The notes: generated from the letters alone by a model not told the origin. Counted from the first letter of the stretch, positions 1 through 16,286 are shown. The stretch: DNA of 64,000 nucleotides from Symsagittifera roscoffensis (GCF_963678635.1 NC_087064.1:80513526-80577525); one strand, 5' to 3'. Numbers and translations: made by a program.

Positions 1-1430
1 ATTTCCGTTGATGCTCAAGAACTTGGCATCATCTGCGAATAAATTAGTAAGCGAGCATTTGGCCTTGTCAGGCAGATTATTGATGAAAATGTTATAACAA
101 GGGTGATAAAATAGCCCCTTGAGGAACGCCACTGCTAGCAATGTAGATTTTTGAAATGGAGTTACCAACTTTGACTTGCTGTTTTCTGTTCACAAGATGA
201 GATTTTATGTATTTTCGCTCTAATGCCTGTTTTTATAACTCAATCAAAACCTTTCTCAAAATCGGTATAAAGAACGTCAATTTTTCTCTCGGTTAATGCC
301 GAATAAACTTTGTCCAGAGAAACAATACGATTCTGTGATCTCCTTCGTCTAAAACAAAATTGATAGTCATTCAAATAAGAACGATCGTGATCATACAAAG
401 TTGGGAAAATAACTGCTTCACAAAACTTAGCGCCCACACAGGTTAGTGATACAGTTCGATAGTTTTCAATGTTTACTTTGCTACTTCCTTATGAATTGGA
501 CTGACAGTGGCTCGTTTCCAGATGTCAGGGAACTCGCCTAACTCGAGTGACTTCTTTTATGATTTGATACTAAGACCTGCTTAATATTGAGATAGCTCTC
601 AATATCGCTGTCTGTAATTATTATACTATTTATGATTGGGAGAGGACATTCAGGTATGTTGGTATGTGGGAAAAACTAGCTTGACGCTGGAATTAACACT
701 TAAAAAGAAATCGCCGAATAAATCGGTTCGCTCAAAACTTGTGTGTGCTATCTTCTTCTTATAAAACATCGAAGATGGTAAGCTTGACTTATTTAATTGT
801 CGTTAAAATTTAAAAAGTCTGACAGTGTTTCTAACAGATGTCAAGGCTTCTTCATACATCTTTTGATCCTCTTCGATTCAAGTATTTACCTCCGTTTCAA
901 GAGAAACTACTTTTTTCTTGCTTATTTAAACGATTCATTAAATTTGAGTTTTGAGGATTTATCCAAGGAGAGAGGTTATTTCGATGAACGTTTCGCCTTG
1001 GAATGCACTGATCTATGCGCTGTAGGATCCAATAAAATTTGACCAACAATAGCATTTGAAAAGGAGCTGTTTTTATAGTGAGACTTAACTGTTTGTAGTC
1101 GCGTTGCAGTAGCTCAATTTAGGAGTTGATTTGACCATTTTGAGAAGGTCAAAATCGTTTTTAAAAGTAAAGAGTAATACCGATGCCAAATGATCTGAAG
1201 TTAGGCCTTCAATAGGCTGAAACGGTTCAATTGAAACAATATCGACATTTTTCGATATAAAAATGAGGTCAAGAGTGTTGCTTGATGTCGTTTTGTAGGT
1301 TATGATTTAATGCAAATTTTTATTTTCGGCAAATAGTTTACTTTGGGTTTAAGCATTGCCTTTATCGTTTTAAGTATGGACGTTACCACTAAACTAAACA
1401 GGCAAAATTGATATCAATACCTTGATGTAC
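1..1430 (-). mobile_element. Decayed non-LTR retrotransposon (LINE): endonuclease and RT fragments
   Basis: Read on the minus strand, about 1310-1150 decodes to the end of an APE-type endonuclease (LDLIF, then SDHLASV). Positions 437-240 give an RT stretch ending LYTDFEKGFD, and about 150-1 gives SGVPQGAILSP, then after a one-base shift the FADD catalytic box. Stops and frameshifts separate the pieces, so it is a dead copy that continues beyond the window start. The order endonuclease then RT is that of a CR1/jockey-like LINE; the clade is not resolved. The upstream edge near 1430 is approximate. Confidence 0.75.
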
Positions 1431-3833
1431 AAATGAAGTAAATAGAGGCAATTGAGCAACGGGTTCAACTTTTTTTGTTCAACCCGAAAAAAAACTATAT
1501 TCCGATTTCCTAATGCTTGCCTTTCACCAGCGTAACAACATAAAGAAGTTGCATAAACATATTAATAATAGTTGCGACCTAAGTTAAAAAACGAACTTAA
1601 ACACCGAAACATGATTTTTTAACACAGAGGCAACATAACAAACCAATAAGTCGAAAAAAATATATATAAGTTGAAAAAAAAAACCAAAACGTTCGTATAA
1701 CCAATACAAGAAAACTAGGGGCCAAACAAAACTTGCAGGTAGCTGTTTGATATTTGTGGAATTTGTTTTACTTATGGGTGATTTCAAAAACTGCACTTTG
1801 CCCGAAACCTTAGTTGCTTCTCTACTAACATAACTAAGAGTGAAAATTTGAAGGAAAAGCTATCTTCCCAAATACATAAAAAATTCCCCGCCTCTTCCGC
1901 AGGAAAATTTCTCGTTCCAAATTTTTCCAGTGAACCCTTCATTTCAAATTTGATCGAATAGTTTCTATGAAAATCAAAAAATTTCTAAAAAAAAAACGGT
2001 TAGAAATTCAAAAAATTGACTTTCAGAAATCTATCACTTTTTTCTACAATGAGAAGGTCGTAGCTACTTAAACGTTATCAAAAAGGGGTTCACGATTGAA
2101 CCTGAAAACAACCTAAAAATTGGCAGGGTAATTTACGAACCAAAAAGTTTCCAAAAAACGATCAAAAATCAAAAAGTTGACCGTTCCGCGAATCATACCT
2201 TTTTGTGTACAAAAAAATTGGGCATAGCCACTTTATCAGAATAGATTCACACAAGGTGTTGTTTCGATTGAACGCAAAAATTCGTTTCGTTTTTGAGAGT
2301 TTCGTCAAATATTTTGAAAAGACTGTAGAAAAACCAATTATCGGAGGCCATAACTTTTTGTCGAAAAAATTTGGGCTAGCCGCTATGCATGTGAGCTTCT
2401 CATAGCGCCTTTTATCCATGGAACATAAAATCTCAGATTTGCGAGGCGAGAGTAGATTTTGAGAAAAACGAAAAAATCCAAAAATCCAGAAAAACGAAAA
2501 AAATCCTAAATTTTCATCATACCTGATTTTGTCGAACAGGAATTTTTGGCCGTCGAAATCACAAAATATAAGATGACTACGCCAATGCAATATCAGCCGA
2601 AACCTTTAGGTCGAAAAAAATTTTGATCGAAAAAAATTTTGATCGAAAAAAATTTGGTGGAAAATTTATTCAAAACCAGACGTGGTAAAATGGCAAAATT
2701 ACAGAACTTTCAAATAGTAAAAAAAATTAAACCAAAGTAAAATCCACGCTTTAAAAATTAGGTTGAAGAAAATTATTACCAGATTATAAAAATAATAATT
2801 AAAACTAGAAGTGAAGATCCTCTCGAAGAGGAGATCCTCTAGAGGTGATCCTGTGGACAAAGTTGTTTACGGGAAAAAAGTCTAGTACCCGATTGATTTT
2901 TTTTCACAATTTCTCATTTTAACTTTAATCGAGGGCTTCAAAGGGTGCGTTAGATTTTTCAAAAAATTCTTATTAATCTTAAGCCGGTCTCATTTAAAAC
3001 CAAAAAATATATACAAAAACAAAAAAAATATTAGGGAAAAAAGCCGAACGACCTCGGCGCTGAAAAATTACCAAAAACTTACGGCACAGATAGAAAAAAC
3101 TTTGCAAATCCTAGCGTTCATCTGCAGCTTTTAATGCCCAACGGTACAATGCAATTAAAACACTCGAACCATGCTGTTAATTCAGAGGTTAAAAAAATTA
3201 CCTTTCGACCTTTCAGCGAACAAAAGGGAAAAAATTCTTGTACCCGATTGCAATACCCTTGCTTATCGCAAGAGTAATAAGTAAATCGTAACTAGATATC
3301 GTTTGAAAACTTTGCGCGATTATCAATTCATTAAAATTGATCCCCTTGACTTCAAACTTGGTGAGAGCAATTAAAACATGCCCAATAGACAGTTAGAAAA
3401 AGTAAATGAACGCAAAGAAAAAAATGACTTCTTTTTGAAAAAACTTTCGAAATATAAATATATGGCCTTGAAGATCTTTTGAAATTCAAGAAAACTATTA
3501 TTAACACTGTCTTGTTTAGATTAACTCAATTGGAGAAAACTGGATCAATAGGCTGTTTTTATTCCGCTGGAAAAATTAAAATCCACTGTCGAAATTAGAA
3601 ATCGATCACGTTTTTCATGAACTTTTTTTTTCTGTTCGTTAATGGAGTTTAACAAATGACGTGAGCTGAACTGAAAAAAAAATCAAAAGTCAACCCGCAA
3701 AAAATGAAATTTGAACCTGAAAATCATCACGACCTATAGAAGAGACTTCACTGCGGTCATTGATTCTTAAAAAGGCTGAAATAGATCTGTAACATTGCAG
3801 AAGCCATAAGCTAGCCTAAACATCAACACAGAG
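1431..3833. other. AT-rich non-coding stretch with simple and dispersed repeats
   Basis: No credible gene was seen. It contains the diverged repeat block at 1850-2700, three 16-bp copies of a TCGAAAAAAATTTTGA motif at 2611-2657, and two small palindromes: CCTCT-CGA-AGAGG at 2819-2831 and CCTCTAGAGG at 2836-2845. A segment near 2859-2900 (GTTGTTTACGGGA...) recurs inverted near 9205-9250, which suggests a dispersed low-copy repeat. Confidence 0.5.
1850..2700. repeat. Diverged interspersed repeat block, related to 9480-10450
   Basis: Oligo-A/T runs alternate with recurring phrases such as GAGCTTCTCATAG, AAATCTCAGATTTG and GATTTTGAGAAAA. The same phrases appear in reverse orientation at 9480-10450 inside an intron. 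Copies are strongly diverged and the period is irregular. Probably an old satellite-like or non-autonomous repeat family; no coding potential is seen. Confidence 0.4.
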
Positions 3834-3850
3834 GCGAAGCTGCGCTTCGC
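3834..3850. repeat. Perfect 7-bp hairpin beside the tRNA-like element
   Basis: GCGAAGC, then TGC, then GCTTCGC form a perfect stem-loop about 80 bp from the tRNA-like sequence. It may be part of the same SINE body. Confidence 0.5.
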
Positions 3851-3930
3851 AAACAGTAGCCAGAACACGACAAAAAGCCGCTCTATAAAAAGCAAAAAAA
3901 AAGAAGAAATAAGCCTAGAATTAGTTAAAG

Positions 3931-4004
3931 TTCGGCTACGCCATGGATTCGGTCTGCGACTTAGAGCTTTTGAGTCTCACGCACTAACCACTCAGCCGCG
4001 GACG
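3931..4004 (-). repeat. tRNA-derived SINE or tRNA pseudogene
   Basis: The minus strand begins GTCCGCGGCTGAGTGGTTAG, which resembles the tRNA A box and D arm of the Ser/Leu type. A weak B-box-like GACCGAATCC follows about 45 bases later. The acceptor ends do not pair cleanly, so it is not a working tRNA. A Pol III-derived SINE head is the likeliest reading. Confidence 0.55.
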
Positions 4005-4285
4005 CTTAACTTATCACAAACACTAGCCACAAATAAAGCAGAGAACAGATGCTATGAAATATTTCCAATGCTACAGATCGTGATTATAGCAAAAAAGCCA
4101 CCAATTAAGAGAACACTTCTACTTGCGAGTTAGGTTAGAAAAAAGAAGGTTCGTACTAATACACTTACTCTCGCAAGCTTGCTAGTGTAAACAAACTTTC
4201 ATTCCAATACGAGTTTGCCTTAAAGCATTCTTTTCAACTTATGACATTCCAACGCATGGTGAAATGATTTTGAAAACTGTCTCAC

Positions 4286-4710
4286 CGTATGATGTACATT
4301 TGTAGAGAAGGCTTCGTGTAATTAATCAAGTGTTGTGAAATGCCCCAAAGCGACATTGGCACTGTAAACGCCATCGCGATACCTGCCAGAAAGTTTGCCG
4401 ACGTGAACTGATTAATATTATACGAGTGCATTCCCAACAAAAGCACAATAGAAACGGCTACAAAAAGAATAATGTATATACAAATAATCAGTTGTCGAAG
4501 CCATACACGCCAAGACGCTAGGCAGTAAGTACAGCATGTTGGCTCAGGAAACACTGAATAGTGATTGGCTGACGAATTTGGCGAGCTTTCTGATTGGTTA
4601 CTGCTCGCTGTCGTTAGAAACTCGTCGTCTGTATTGATATTTGATTGGTCGATGTATCCATCAGTGTAATCATCACTTCCATCGCTATGACCGTCGTTGT
4701 TGATCACCAT
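4286..4710 (-). CDS. TMEM184-family membrane protein, first coding exon (partial)
   Basis: The exon starts at ATG 4710 and ends at 4286, followed by a consensus donor (CG|GTGAGA), leaving a split Arg codon. The roughly 142 encoded residues have an acidic, Ser/Asn-rich N-terminus, a Cys-rich patch (CCTYC), a hydrophobic membrane segment (LIICIYIILFVAVSIVLLLG), a second hydrophobic stretch (NFLAGIAMAFTVPMSLWGIS) and then QHLINYTKPSLQMYIIR. The phrase SLW-IS-QHL-YT-P-LQ-IIR at the exon end is characteristic of TMEM184/LAZ1-type (DUF300) proteins, seven-pass organic-solute-transporter-like proteins. The remaining membrane segments must lie in further exons to the left. None was recognised in 1-4285, so the next exon is outside the window or lost in TE-rich DNA. 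Confidence 0.75.
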
Positions 4711-5523
4711 GCTAACTACACTTAATTTTGACACAAAATGTTTGAAGCTTACGTAATGATCCAGCTAATTATTCCTATTCAAGGCCTACTAATGACCTTG
4801 TTCTACGTACATAACATCTAAAAGTTACAAATAAACTAGCAACTCCGCGACATTTTCATTCACCACAGAATTCAGTAAGAACTACAGAAGTTTTCCAGCT
4901 TATTTACGAAAACAAAAACAAGATCGAAAGAATTAATTTATTATTGGCTGCATTCGCAGCCCTAGAGTGAAACTTTCTCATCAGTTTAATTCAAATAAAA
5001 TTCGATTAGCACAAATTGATGCTGATAGAAAAGTCATTCAATGACAGAGCAGATGCACGAAACAGAAATTTAAAAATATTTGGAAAGCGATTTTAAATTA
5101 AGAAAGCTAATCAAAATTTCTGATAATTTGCACTTCAATTGTTACAAAAATGGGAAACCATCAATACCAATTTTAACGGGACTGGAAATGCAATATTCAG
5201 GAAACCGTGGATTTGATTATGAAACCGTTATGAAGAGTATGTTTCCTTCGTTTTATTTTCAGTTATTGGTGTTCATCAACTATAATTATTCCCAGTCCAA
5301 ATTGCATGAAGTGGAATCAGTCTCGGACTGACCATTAATTGATGATTTGGACTATTAATAGTAATACATTGTTGTACTGTACAATTCATAAACTTAAGAG
5401 ATACACTACTGTACAAAAGGGAAACTAAGTTGAAGGTTGAATCGCAGAAACTATTCACTCTCAAATACATTGAAAGTAAGAGGGTCGTTCGCTGGGTGAA
5501 GTTACATTTGTACCAACGTTCAT
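4711..5523. other. Intergenic/5' region of the TMEM184-like gene; nothing recognised
   Basis: AT-rich sequence with only short open frames of no recognisable character. It presumably holds the promoter and 5' UTR of the minus-strand TMEM184-like gene. No convincing TATA box or other motif was fixed. Confidence 0.4.
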
Positions 5524-5901
5524 TTGTACCAAAATGAAAAATCGGTCCCATTTGTACTGTACCATCGGTACTCGTTTTCTGATTTGTCGAATTGTGAGCC
5601 AACGAATTATCTCATTAATTTTCTACTGTTCAAACAGAAGAAAACTAAACAGCAGAATAGTGACCGCCGCAGTCGCGCCAACGTGTTGCGAGCTTGCCAA
5701 CAGAGGGTAGGACTCTATACGAAAATTAGAGCCGGTTATCGCCTCAAAGCAGCGACGCGCGCGTAGCGCGCCCACCGGCGACCTTAAACCAAACGCTTAA
5801 AATAGTCGGCTTAGTAGTCTTTGTCCAATTGAATATTTTTTGGTACTAACGGGATTGATTTTTATTTTGGTACAAATGGGACTGATTTATCATTTTGGTA
5901 C
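5524..5901. mobile_element. Foldback/MITE-like element with inverted termini
   Basis: About 34 bases at 5524-5557 (TTGTACCAAAATGAAAAATC...) match, in inverted orientation and with few differences, about 34 bases at 5868-5901. Each end also carries extra partial copies of the GGTAC...GGGA-TGATTT phrase (for example 5841-5860). The interior (5643-5790) is markedly GC-richer than its surroundings and contains a CG-rich palindromic core (GACGCGCGCGTAGCGCGCCC). No transposase is present, so a non-autonomous element is likely. Confidence 0.5.
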
Positions 5902-6487
5902 TTGTGAATCCCCACCGTGCGCTGTATAGCAAATCCCTAAAACGTCAATTCTCGAGCTGCCAAAATAACTCAAATGACTCTTTCAAAATTCCAAAATGGC
6001 TCCTTTATAATGATTCAACTGTCATTTCAACTCCATTTTTGCTTCCAGCAACAATTCCATGCCAATTATCAAATTAGAAGCAGGTTATAATACATAATCC
6101 ATTGAAAATATGTTGCAGTTAATCAGAATTGATGAAAATGATCGCCTGACGATAACAAAATTGAGACACCCGTCTCCTCTCGAAGCATTACTTATTATTA
6201 TAACCTGCAGTATAAAAACGGACAATCTCCTTTAAAAGTGGTTCAAATTGTATACATTTGGCTTTAGCACCAAAACCAGTAGCACATAGAAACACGCAAT
6301 CGGCTCTGAAAACAACCGAAAAAAAACTGCAAATAGTTAAAATTAGTTGGACGCTATCATAGACCACTCAAACGGTCTTCAAAAATTTCAATCAGAATTA
6401 AATAAATATTTTCAATCAATTTCAACAGAGGATGCAAGTTTTGAAGGGTACATCCATCATTGTGTGCATTAGTACATGCTTGAAAAA
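5902..6487. other. Intergenic AT-rich stretch, 3' side of the zinc-finger gene
   Basis: No gene seen. It should include the 3' UTR and polyadenylation region of the minus-strand zinc-finger gene; no clear minus-strand AATAAA was identified. Confidence 0.4.
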
Positions 6488-11991
<5,504 letters not shown>

Positions 11992-12747
11992 TCAAGCTAC
12001 ATCTAATCTAAAATAGAGACTCTTGGAAAAGCTAACATTCAAAAAGATAACACACGATATTTTAAGAAAGCATTTGAAATAGTATAAAAATAATTTAAAA
12101 AAATTAACAAAGAAATTAGGGCAAGTACTTAAGAGAGTTTGATTTCGCTATTTTAGTTCACTCAAAGTATAATGTTTACGGTTTCTTAAATCTGTCCATA
12201 GCAACAGCTGAGAGTGCCATCCGACCAGAATGCTCGACGGTTATAATCAAAATTGCGCGGGAGAAACGGCATTTAAGAGCGTTGTTCATTAGAAGAGAAG
12301 GAAAGAGAAGGCTGAAGAAAGATGATAAATAAATTTTAAAAAACCCGACTGACTGTGGTGTGACACGGAACAACGCATTGTTTCGCAATAACTGCAATCT
12401 AAGAAAATCAGAAAAAAATAAACCCTTAAACTGCTAAATAAGATTAGAAATCATTTTGCTAGTGCGCGTCATGTTGATAATTATTTACAAAATGCATACC
12501 CACGCGTACCCACGGAGCCGCATTTTCTGATAGCCGAAAAAAAATACCTCCGGTTGTAACTAAATTAAATAGGAAAACTTTTCACTACTAAATTGAGACT
12601 CATTTTGATTGAACAGCCTGATAGCTAACAAATTTCGAAAACTTTTTAGTGATTTCATTGGCAAATAGGGGGTCTAGGACAACAAGCCGACGGTACTTCA
12701 AGCCGAAGGGACTTCAGGCCGAAATTTAAACTTTTCAAGCACCTCAA
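11992..12747 (-). promoter_or_regulatory. Upstream region of the zinc-finger gene
   Basis: These 756 bp lie between the zinc-finger ATG and the proposed start of the element 1 5' LTR, so they should contain the gene's promoter and 5' UTR. They include three imperfect 16-bp repeats built on CAAGCCGA-GG-ACTT (about 12680-12727). The whole stretch is present a second time at 35029-35784. No core promoter element was identified with confidence. Confidence 0.45.
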
Positions 12748-13660
12748 TGTGCCAGTCGGTCATATTTGGAAGTTTGACCTTGAGAGGAGCAAAAAACACT
12801 TGATTTTGGAGTGAAATATAATTTTTCAAAATTTCGAATGGAACCTGTCATGCACGATTTTCTCGCGATAACTGAAAATCAGAAAAAAGAAATCAGAACA
12901 ATTTCAGAACGATCGAGTGACAATCGCGGGAAAGTTACTAAATAAAACAGTGGGAAATTGCTATTCGCAATTTCTGTCACAATAGAACAAGAGTAGAGCT
13001 GTCCCATCTAAAACAGAGACGAGAGCATTCCCACGAACTGGATTGTTGTGACTGGAGAACTATTATTAACTGGACCAGAGTGAACCTTCGGTGGAAAGGT
13101 GGACAGCTAGAGTGTCCCAATGGTTCACGAGAACTTACAGTCTAGAGTAAAAACTTGTTCTTATTATTAAAACTGACTAACGTTAAACTCATTTTAGTTA
13201 CTTTATTAATTCTTGAGTTAACTACCGACTGGATTATTTCCCACTTCTTGAGCGTGCTACTATGTGAGTACAAATTTAAATTCTAGAGTGTGTTTTATGA
13301 TTGTTATGTTGAGGTAAGGTGAGTTTTAGGTTGATCCACCTGAAATGGATCAAAGTTCCACTGTCTAATAAAAAGTAACTTAACGGATTGTTCCAACCCG
13401 GTTTTTAACGGCGTTCATGTATTTTGGGTATCTAGAGACCTAAGTATGGGGACGTTTCTAATTCTAGAGTGGTGGGATATTTTAGTAGTAGCCTTTAAGC
13501 TGTAACGGGTCGTAGTCTCATGTCACAAGCGAACCGAACTGGCTCCGACCGTTCTTGAGGTAGAAAAACACAAGAGATAGTGTCCCTGACCCTTGAGCCA
13601 GTGGTTATAGGGCCTATTTTTCTTAAGCCTCATGTGTGACTGCAGTAGACGAATGTTACA
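12748..13660 (+). mobile_element. Element 1, 5' LTR (3' edge firm, 5' edge tentative)
   Basis: The 3' edge at GAATGTTACA is fixed by three facts: identity with the right copy stops there, the next bases lead into the primer-binding site, and the element 2 LTR also ends CGAATGTTACA. The distal 100 bp align with the end of LTR2 (shared CTGAC-CCT...GCCAGT-GTTA-TAGG). The 5' edge is placed at TGTGCCA (12748) because LTR2 also begins TGTGCCA, but no target-site duplication confirms it. The LTR carries a strong donor-like AAG|GTGAGT at 13318/13319, a hairpin at 13331-13353 and AATAAA at 13367. Confidence 0.65.
13331..13372 (+). promoter_or_regulatory. LTR hairpin followed by AATAAA polyadenylation signal (element 1)
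   Basis: TTGATCCA pairs perfectly with TGGATCAA around a 7-nt loop (CCTGAAA), and AATAAA follows at 13367-13372. LTR2 has the same arrangement with a different stem sequence. The right copy has it at 36368-36409. Confidence 0.7.
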
Positions 13661-13671
13661 TAGTGTTTTTA

Positions 13672-13686
13672 TGGCGCTCCTGGGTG
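13672..13686 (+). promoter_or_regulatory. Primer-binding site, element 1
   Basis: TGGCGCTCCTGGGTG begins 11 bases after the LTR end, and the identical 15-mer sits 12 bases after LTR2. TGG plus CGC matches the 3' CCA end of a tRNA ending GCGCCA, as in Lys-type tRNAs. The later bases do not match tRNAs I can recall, so the primer is not assigned. The gap to the LTR is longer than usual. Confidence 0.6.
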
Positions 13687-14160
13687 TTTACGACATCAAG
13701 ACTACGGAGTCGAACCCACTTGAGACAGCTTCGGGCTGAATGCCCATTCTAGAGTACCGGCGGTACGGTTCGACAGGAACGTGCAAACCTTCCGGTTGTA
13801 CCGTGATAGCTTTTTAAGAAAACTCGAGAAAATTTCCTGGTACGCTCTCCGAACGAGGCTTAGCTAACCGAGTAAAGGGGGGCAACTAGGGGGACAAAAA
13901 CACGAGCAAAAAGACAAAAAGCAAAACAAAAAAGCCAAAAAAGAAAAGAAAAAGGAACAAAAACCATAAAACGAAAAAAGACAGTGACTTTGACACCAGA
14001 TCAGTTGGATCAAACCTTTATATTAATCAAATAGTATACCCATACTGTTTTATAAGTTCGATCGTTTCGATCAACCTAGCAATTTAACCCAGTAACCGTA
14101 ATAAAGTGCCCGAGTGTGGGCGTTGTCAAGGGTTTTCAGATAGTTTGGAACTTAGCTGGA

Positions 14161-14346
14161 CCAATAGGAGACTTCACTGGAAGAGGTGACCAGCCGAGTG
14201 GGAAAGTGGTTCAGGGACACTTGAGCTGAACCAATAGGAGACTTGACTGGAAGAGGTGACCAGCCGAGTGGGAAAGTGGTTCAGGGACACTTGAGCTGAA
14301 CCAATAGGAGACTGGACTGGAACAGGTGACCAGTCGAGTGGGAAAG
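14161..14346 (+). repeat. Three tandem copies of a 70-bp unit in the leader
   Basis: CCAATAGGAGACT recurs at 14161, 14231 and 14301, exactly 70 bp apart. Units share AGGTGACCAG-CGAGTGGGAA and end TTCAGGGACACTTGAGCTGAA; the third is partial. There are only a few substitutions between units. Confidence 0.9.
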
Positions 14347-15186
14347 CAGCCAAGAAGGATTTGGCAATTCTCGAGTTCTCAAGTTGGGCAGAACGGGTAT
14401 CGTTAAAATCCACATTACATTATAGGAGATAAGCGTAAAATAGGATAAGCGACATCCCCCGGTTTTGAGGAACGTTTTTACTTGAGCAGGCCTGGAGACA
14501 GGTCTACGGTTTTCTCTTGAGAGGTTTAGCACCCGGCGCTTAAGGTAATTTTAGGCTTAGGAAGGGGGGCTAAAAAGAGGAGAGGTTAGAAAGGGGGCTG
14601 GTTAAGTTAGAGGTTGGCGGTTGTAAATTGTAAAAAGGGAGAAACTAGAGTAACTAATTAATCGACATCGTCGACTTAGTTACATTAGCCACAACACGCG
14701 TTGGTGATAATAGGTGAATATCCAAAATTCAACTCGAGTTAAGACTGGTACGCTGGTTGGTTTGGTAGGGGGGACCGGATATAGACAGCTTTTGTGATAC
14801 CCCATAAGATCACTAGTGGGGGGAGGAAAACGCGTGGCAATTAGGTACCAGACATATTTTTTAGACGAAAGGTAGACATTGGTCACCTTTGAATTTCAGG
14901 TGGACTCATTTTTCTGTTTTTATTATTTTTCTTACTTAGATTTTTGTTGCATTTTAGTGAGGATTTGTGTTTGGTTTAATACGAACAGGTGATCACAAGA
15001 TACCTGCGCACCTACATTGAAATAGAAACAACCAAAAAGAAGAGGGGGGTCAGCATTTGGCTTTTAAGAGAGGGTTTTTGAGAAAATTTTACTAGAGCTT
15101 GAGTGGTGGTACAAGGTACGGTGATTCAAGAAGACCCTACAACGAGGAAGACACTCCGCGACGAGTATTGGGACAAGACCGAAGAA

Positions 15187-15990
15187 GTCTTGGGACAGGG
15201 TCTTGGGACAGTGGTCTTGGGACAGGGTCTTGGGACAGTGGTCTTGGGACAGGGTCTTGGGACAGTGGTCTTGGGACAGTGGTCTTGGGACAGGGTCTTG
15301 GGACAGGGTCTTGGGACAGGGTCTTGGGACAGTGGTCTTGGGACAGGGTCTTGGGACAGGGTCTTGGGACAGGGTCTTGGGACAGTGGTCTTGGGACAGG
15401 GTCTTGGGACAGGGTCTTGGGACAGTGGTCTTGGGACAGTGGTCTTGGGACAGGGTCTTGGGACAGGGTGTTGGGACAGGGTCTTGGGACAGTGGTCTTG
15501 GGACAGTGGTCTTGGGACAGGGCCTTGGGACAGGGTCTTGGGACAGGGTCTTGGGACAGTGGTCTTGGGACAGGGTCTTGGGACAGGGGTCTTGGGACAG
15601 TGGTCTTGGGACAGGGGTCTTGGGACAGGGTCTTGGGACAGTGGTCTTGGGACAGTGGTCTTGGGACAAGGGTCTTGGGACACTAGTCTTGGGACACTAG
15701 TCTTGGGACACCAGCCTTGGGACACTGGTCTTGGGACACTACCCTTGGGACACTAGTCTTGGGACAGTAGTCTTGGGACACTAGCCTTGGGACACTAGTC
15801 TTGGGACCCTAGTCTTGGGACACCAGCCTTGGGACACTGGTCTTGGGACACTACCCTTGGGACACTAGTCTTGGGACAGTAGTCTTGGGACACTAGCCTT
15901 GGGACACTAGTCTTGGGACAGTAGTCTTGGGACACTAGTCTTGGGACAGTAGTCTTGGAACAGTGGCCTTGGTACAAGGGTCTTAGGACA
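15187..15990 (+). repeat. 13-14-bp minisatellite (TCTTGGGACA) in the leader
   Basis: More than 50 tandem units of TCTTGGGACAGGG or TCTTGGGACAGTGG fill 15187-15670. A TCTTGGGACACTAG variant block follows to about 15990. Mixed 13- and 14-bp unit lengths, and absence of stop codons in the unit, leave several frames open on both strands; none is a credible gene. There is no spacer diversity, so it is not CRISPR. Confidence 0.95.
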
Positions 15991-16286
15991 CTAGCGGAGA
16001 GTACTGTGATAGTGACGAATAGTCTTGGGACGGTATAGAAATTGAAGTCAAATTACAACAAGTGTGTTTTAAGACAGAATAAGACAAATCGAAATAGGTA
16101 CGGTTAAGACCACATTAAGGGAAATTTTTCGAAGGTTTTAGAAAGAGAATTGGATAAGGTTTTTAACACGTTGTACAGAATTTGTTACCACAAAAAATTT
16201 TTTTTTAGTTTTTTTTATTATTTACCCTTAGAATAGAATCGTGTATATAATAAAATTGTAAATAGAAGCAGTTGTAAATAGAAATA

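Larger units (their letters stand above)
13687..16286 (+). other. Element 1 5' leader, non-coding
   Basis: About 2.6 kb between the PBS and the first gag reading frame. It contains three 70-bp tandem repeats (14161-14346), an 800-bp minisatellite (15187-15990) and a high, strand-biased density of CTNGAG hexamers. No conserved protein is seen; open frames across the minisatellite are by-products of the repeat. Confidence 0.7.

Noticed and set aside
3931-4004. Functional tRNA gene
   Set aside because: The acceptor ends do not pair and the B box is degenerate; a SINE or pseudogene is more likely.
12176-12397. Minus-strand frame of 73 codons present in both copies of the long repeat
   Set aside because: It lies in the zinc-finger upstream region; both copies are open only because the repeat is recent. 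No recognisable protein.
15064-15756. Several overlapping 165-217-codon open frames on both strands with GLGT/VLGQ or CPKT/VPRP repeats
   Set aside because: They exist only because the 13-14-bp minisatellite unit lacks stop codons; no conserved protein is implied.
15187-15990. CRISPR-like array
   Set aside because: There are no unique spacers, the unit is 13-14 bp, and the context is eukaryotic.
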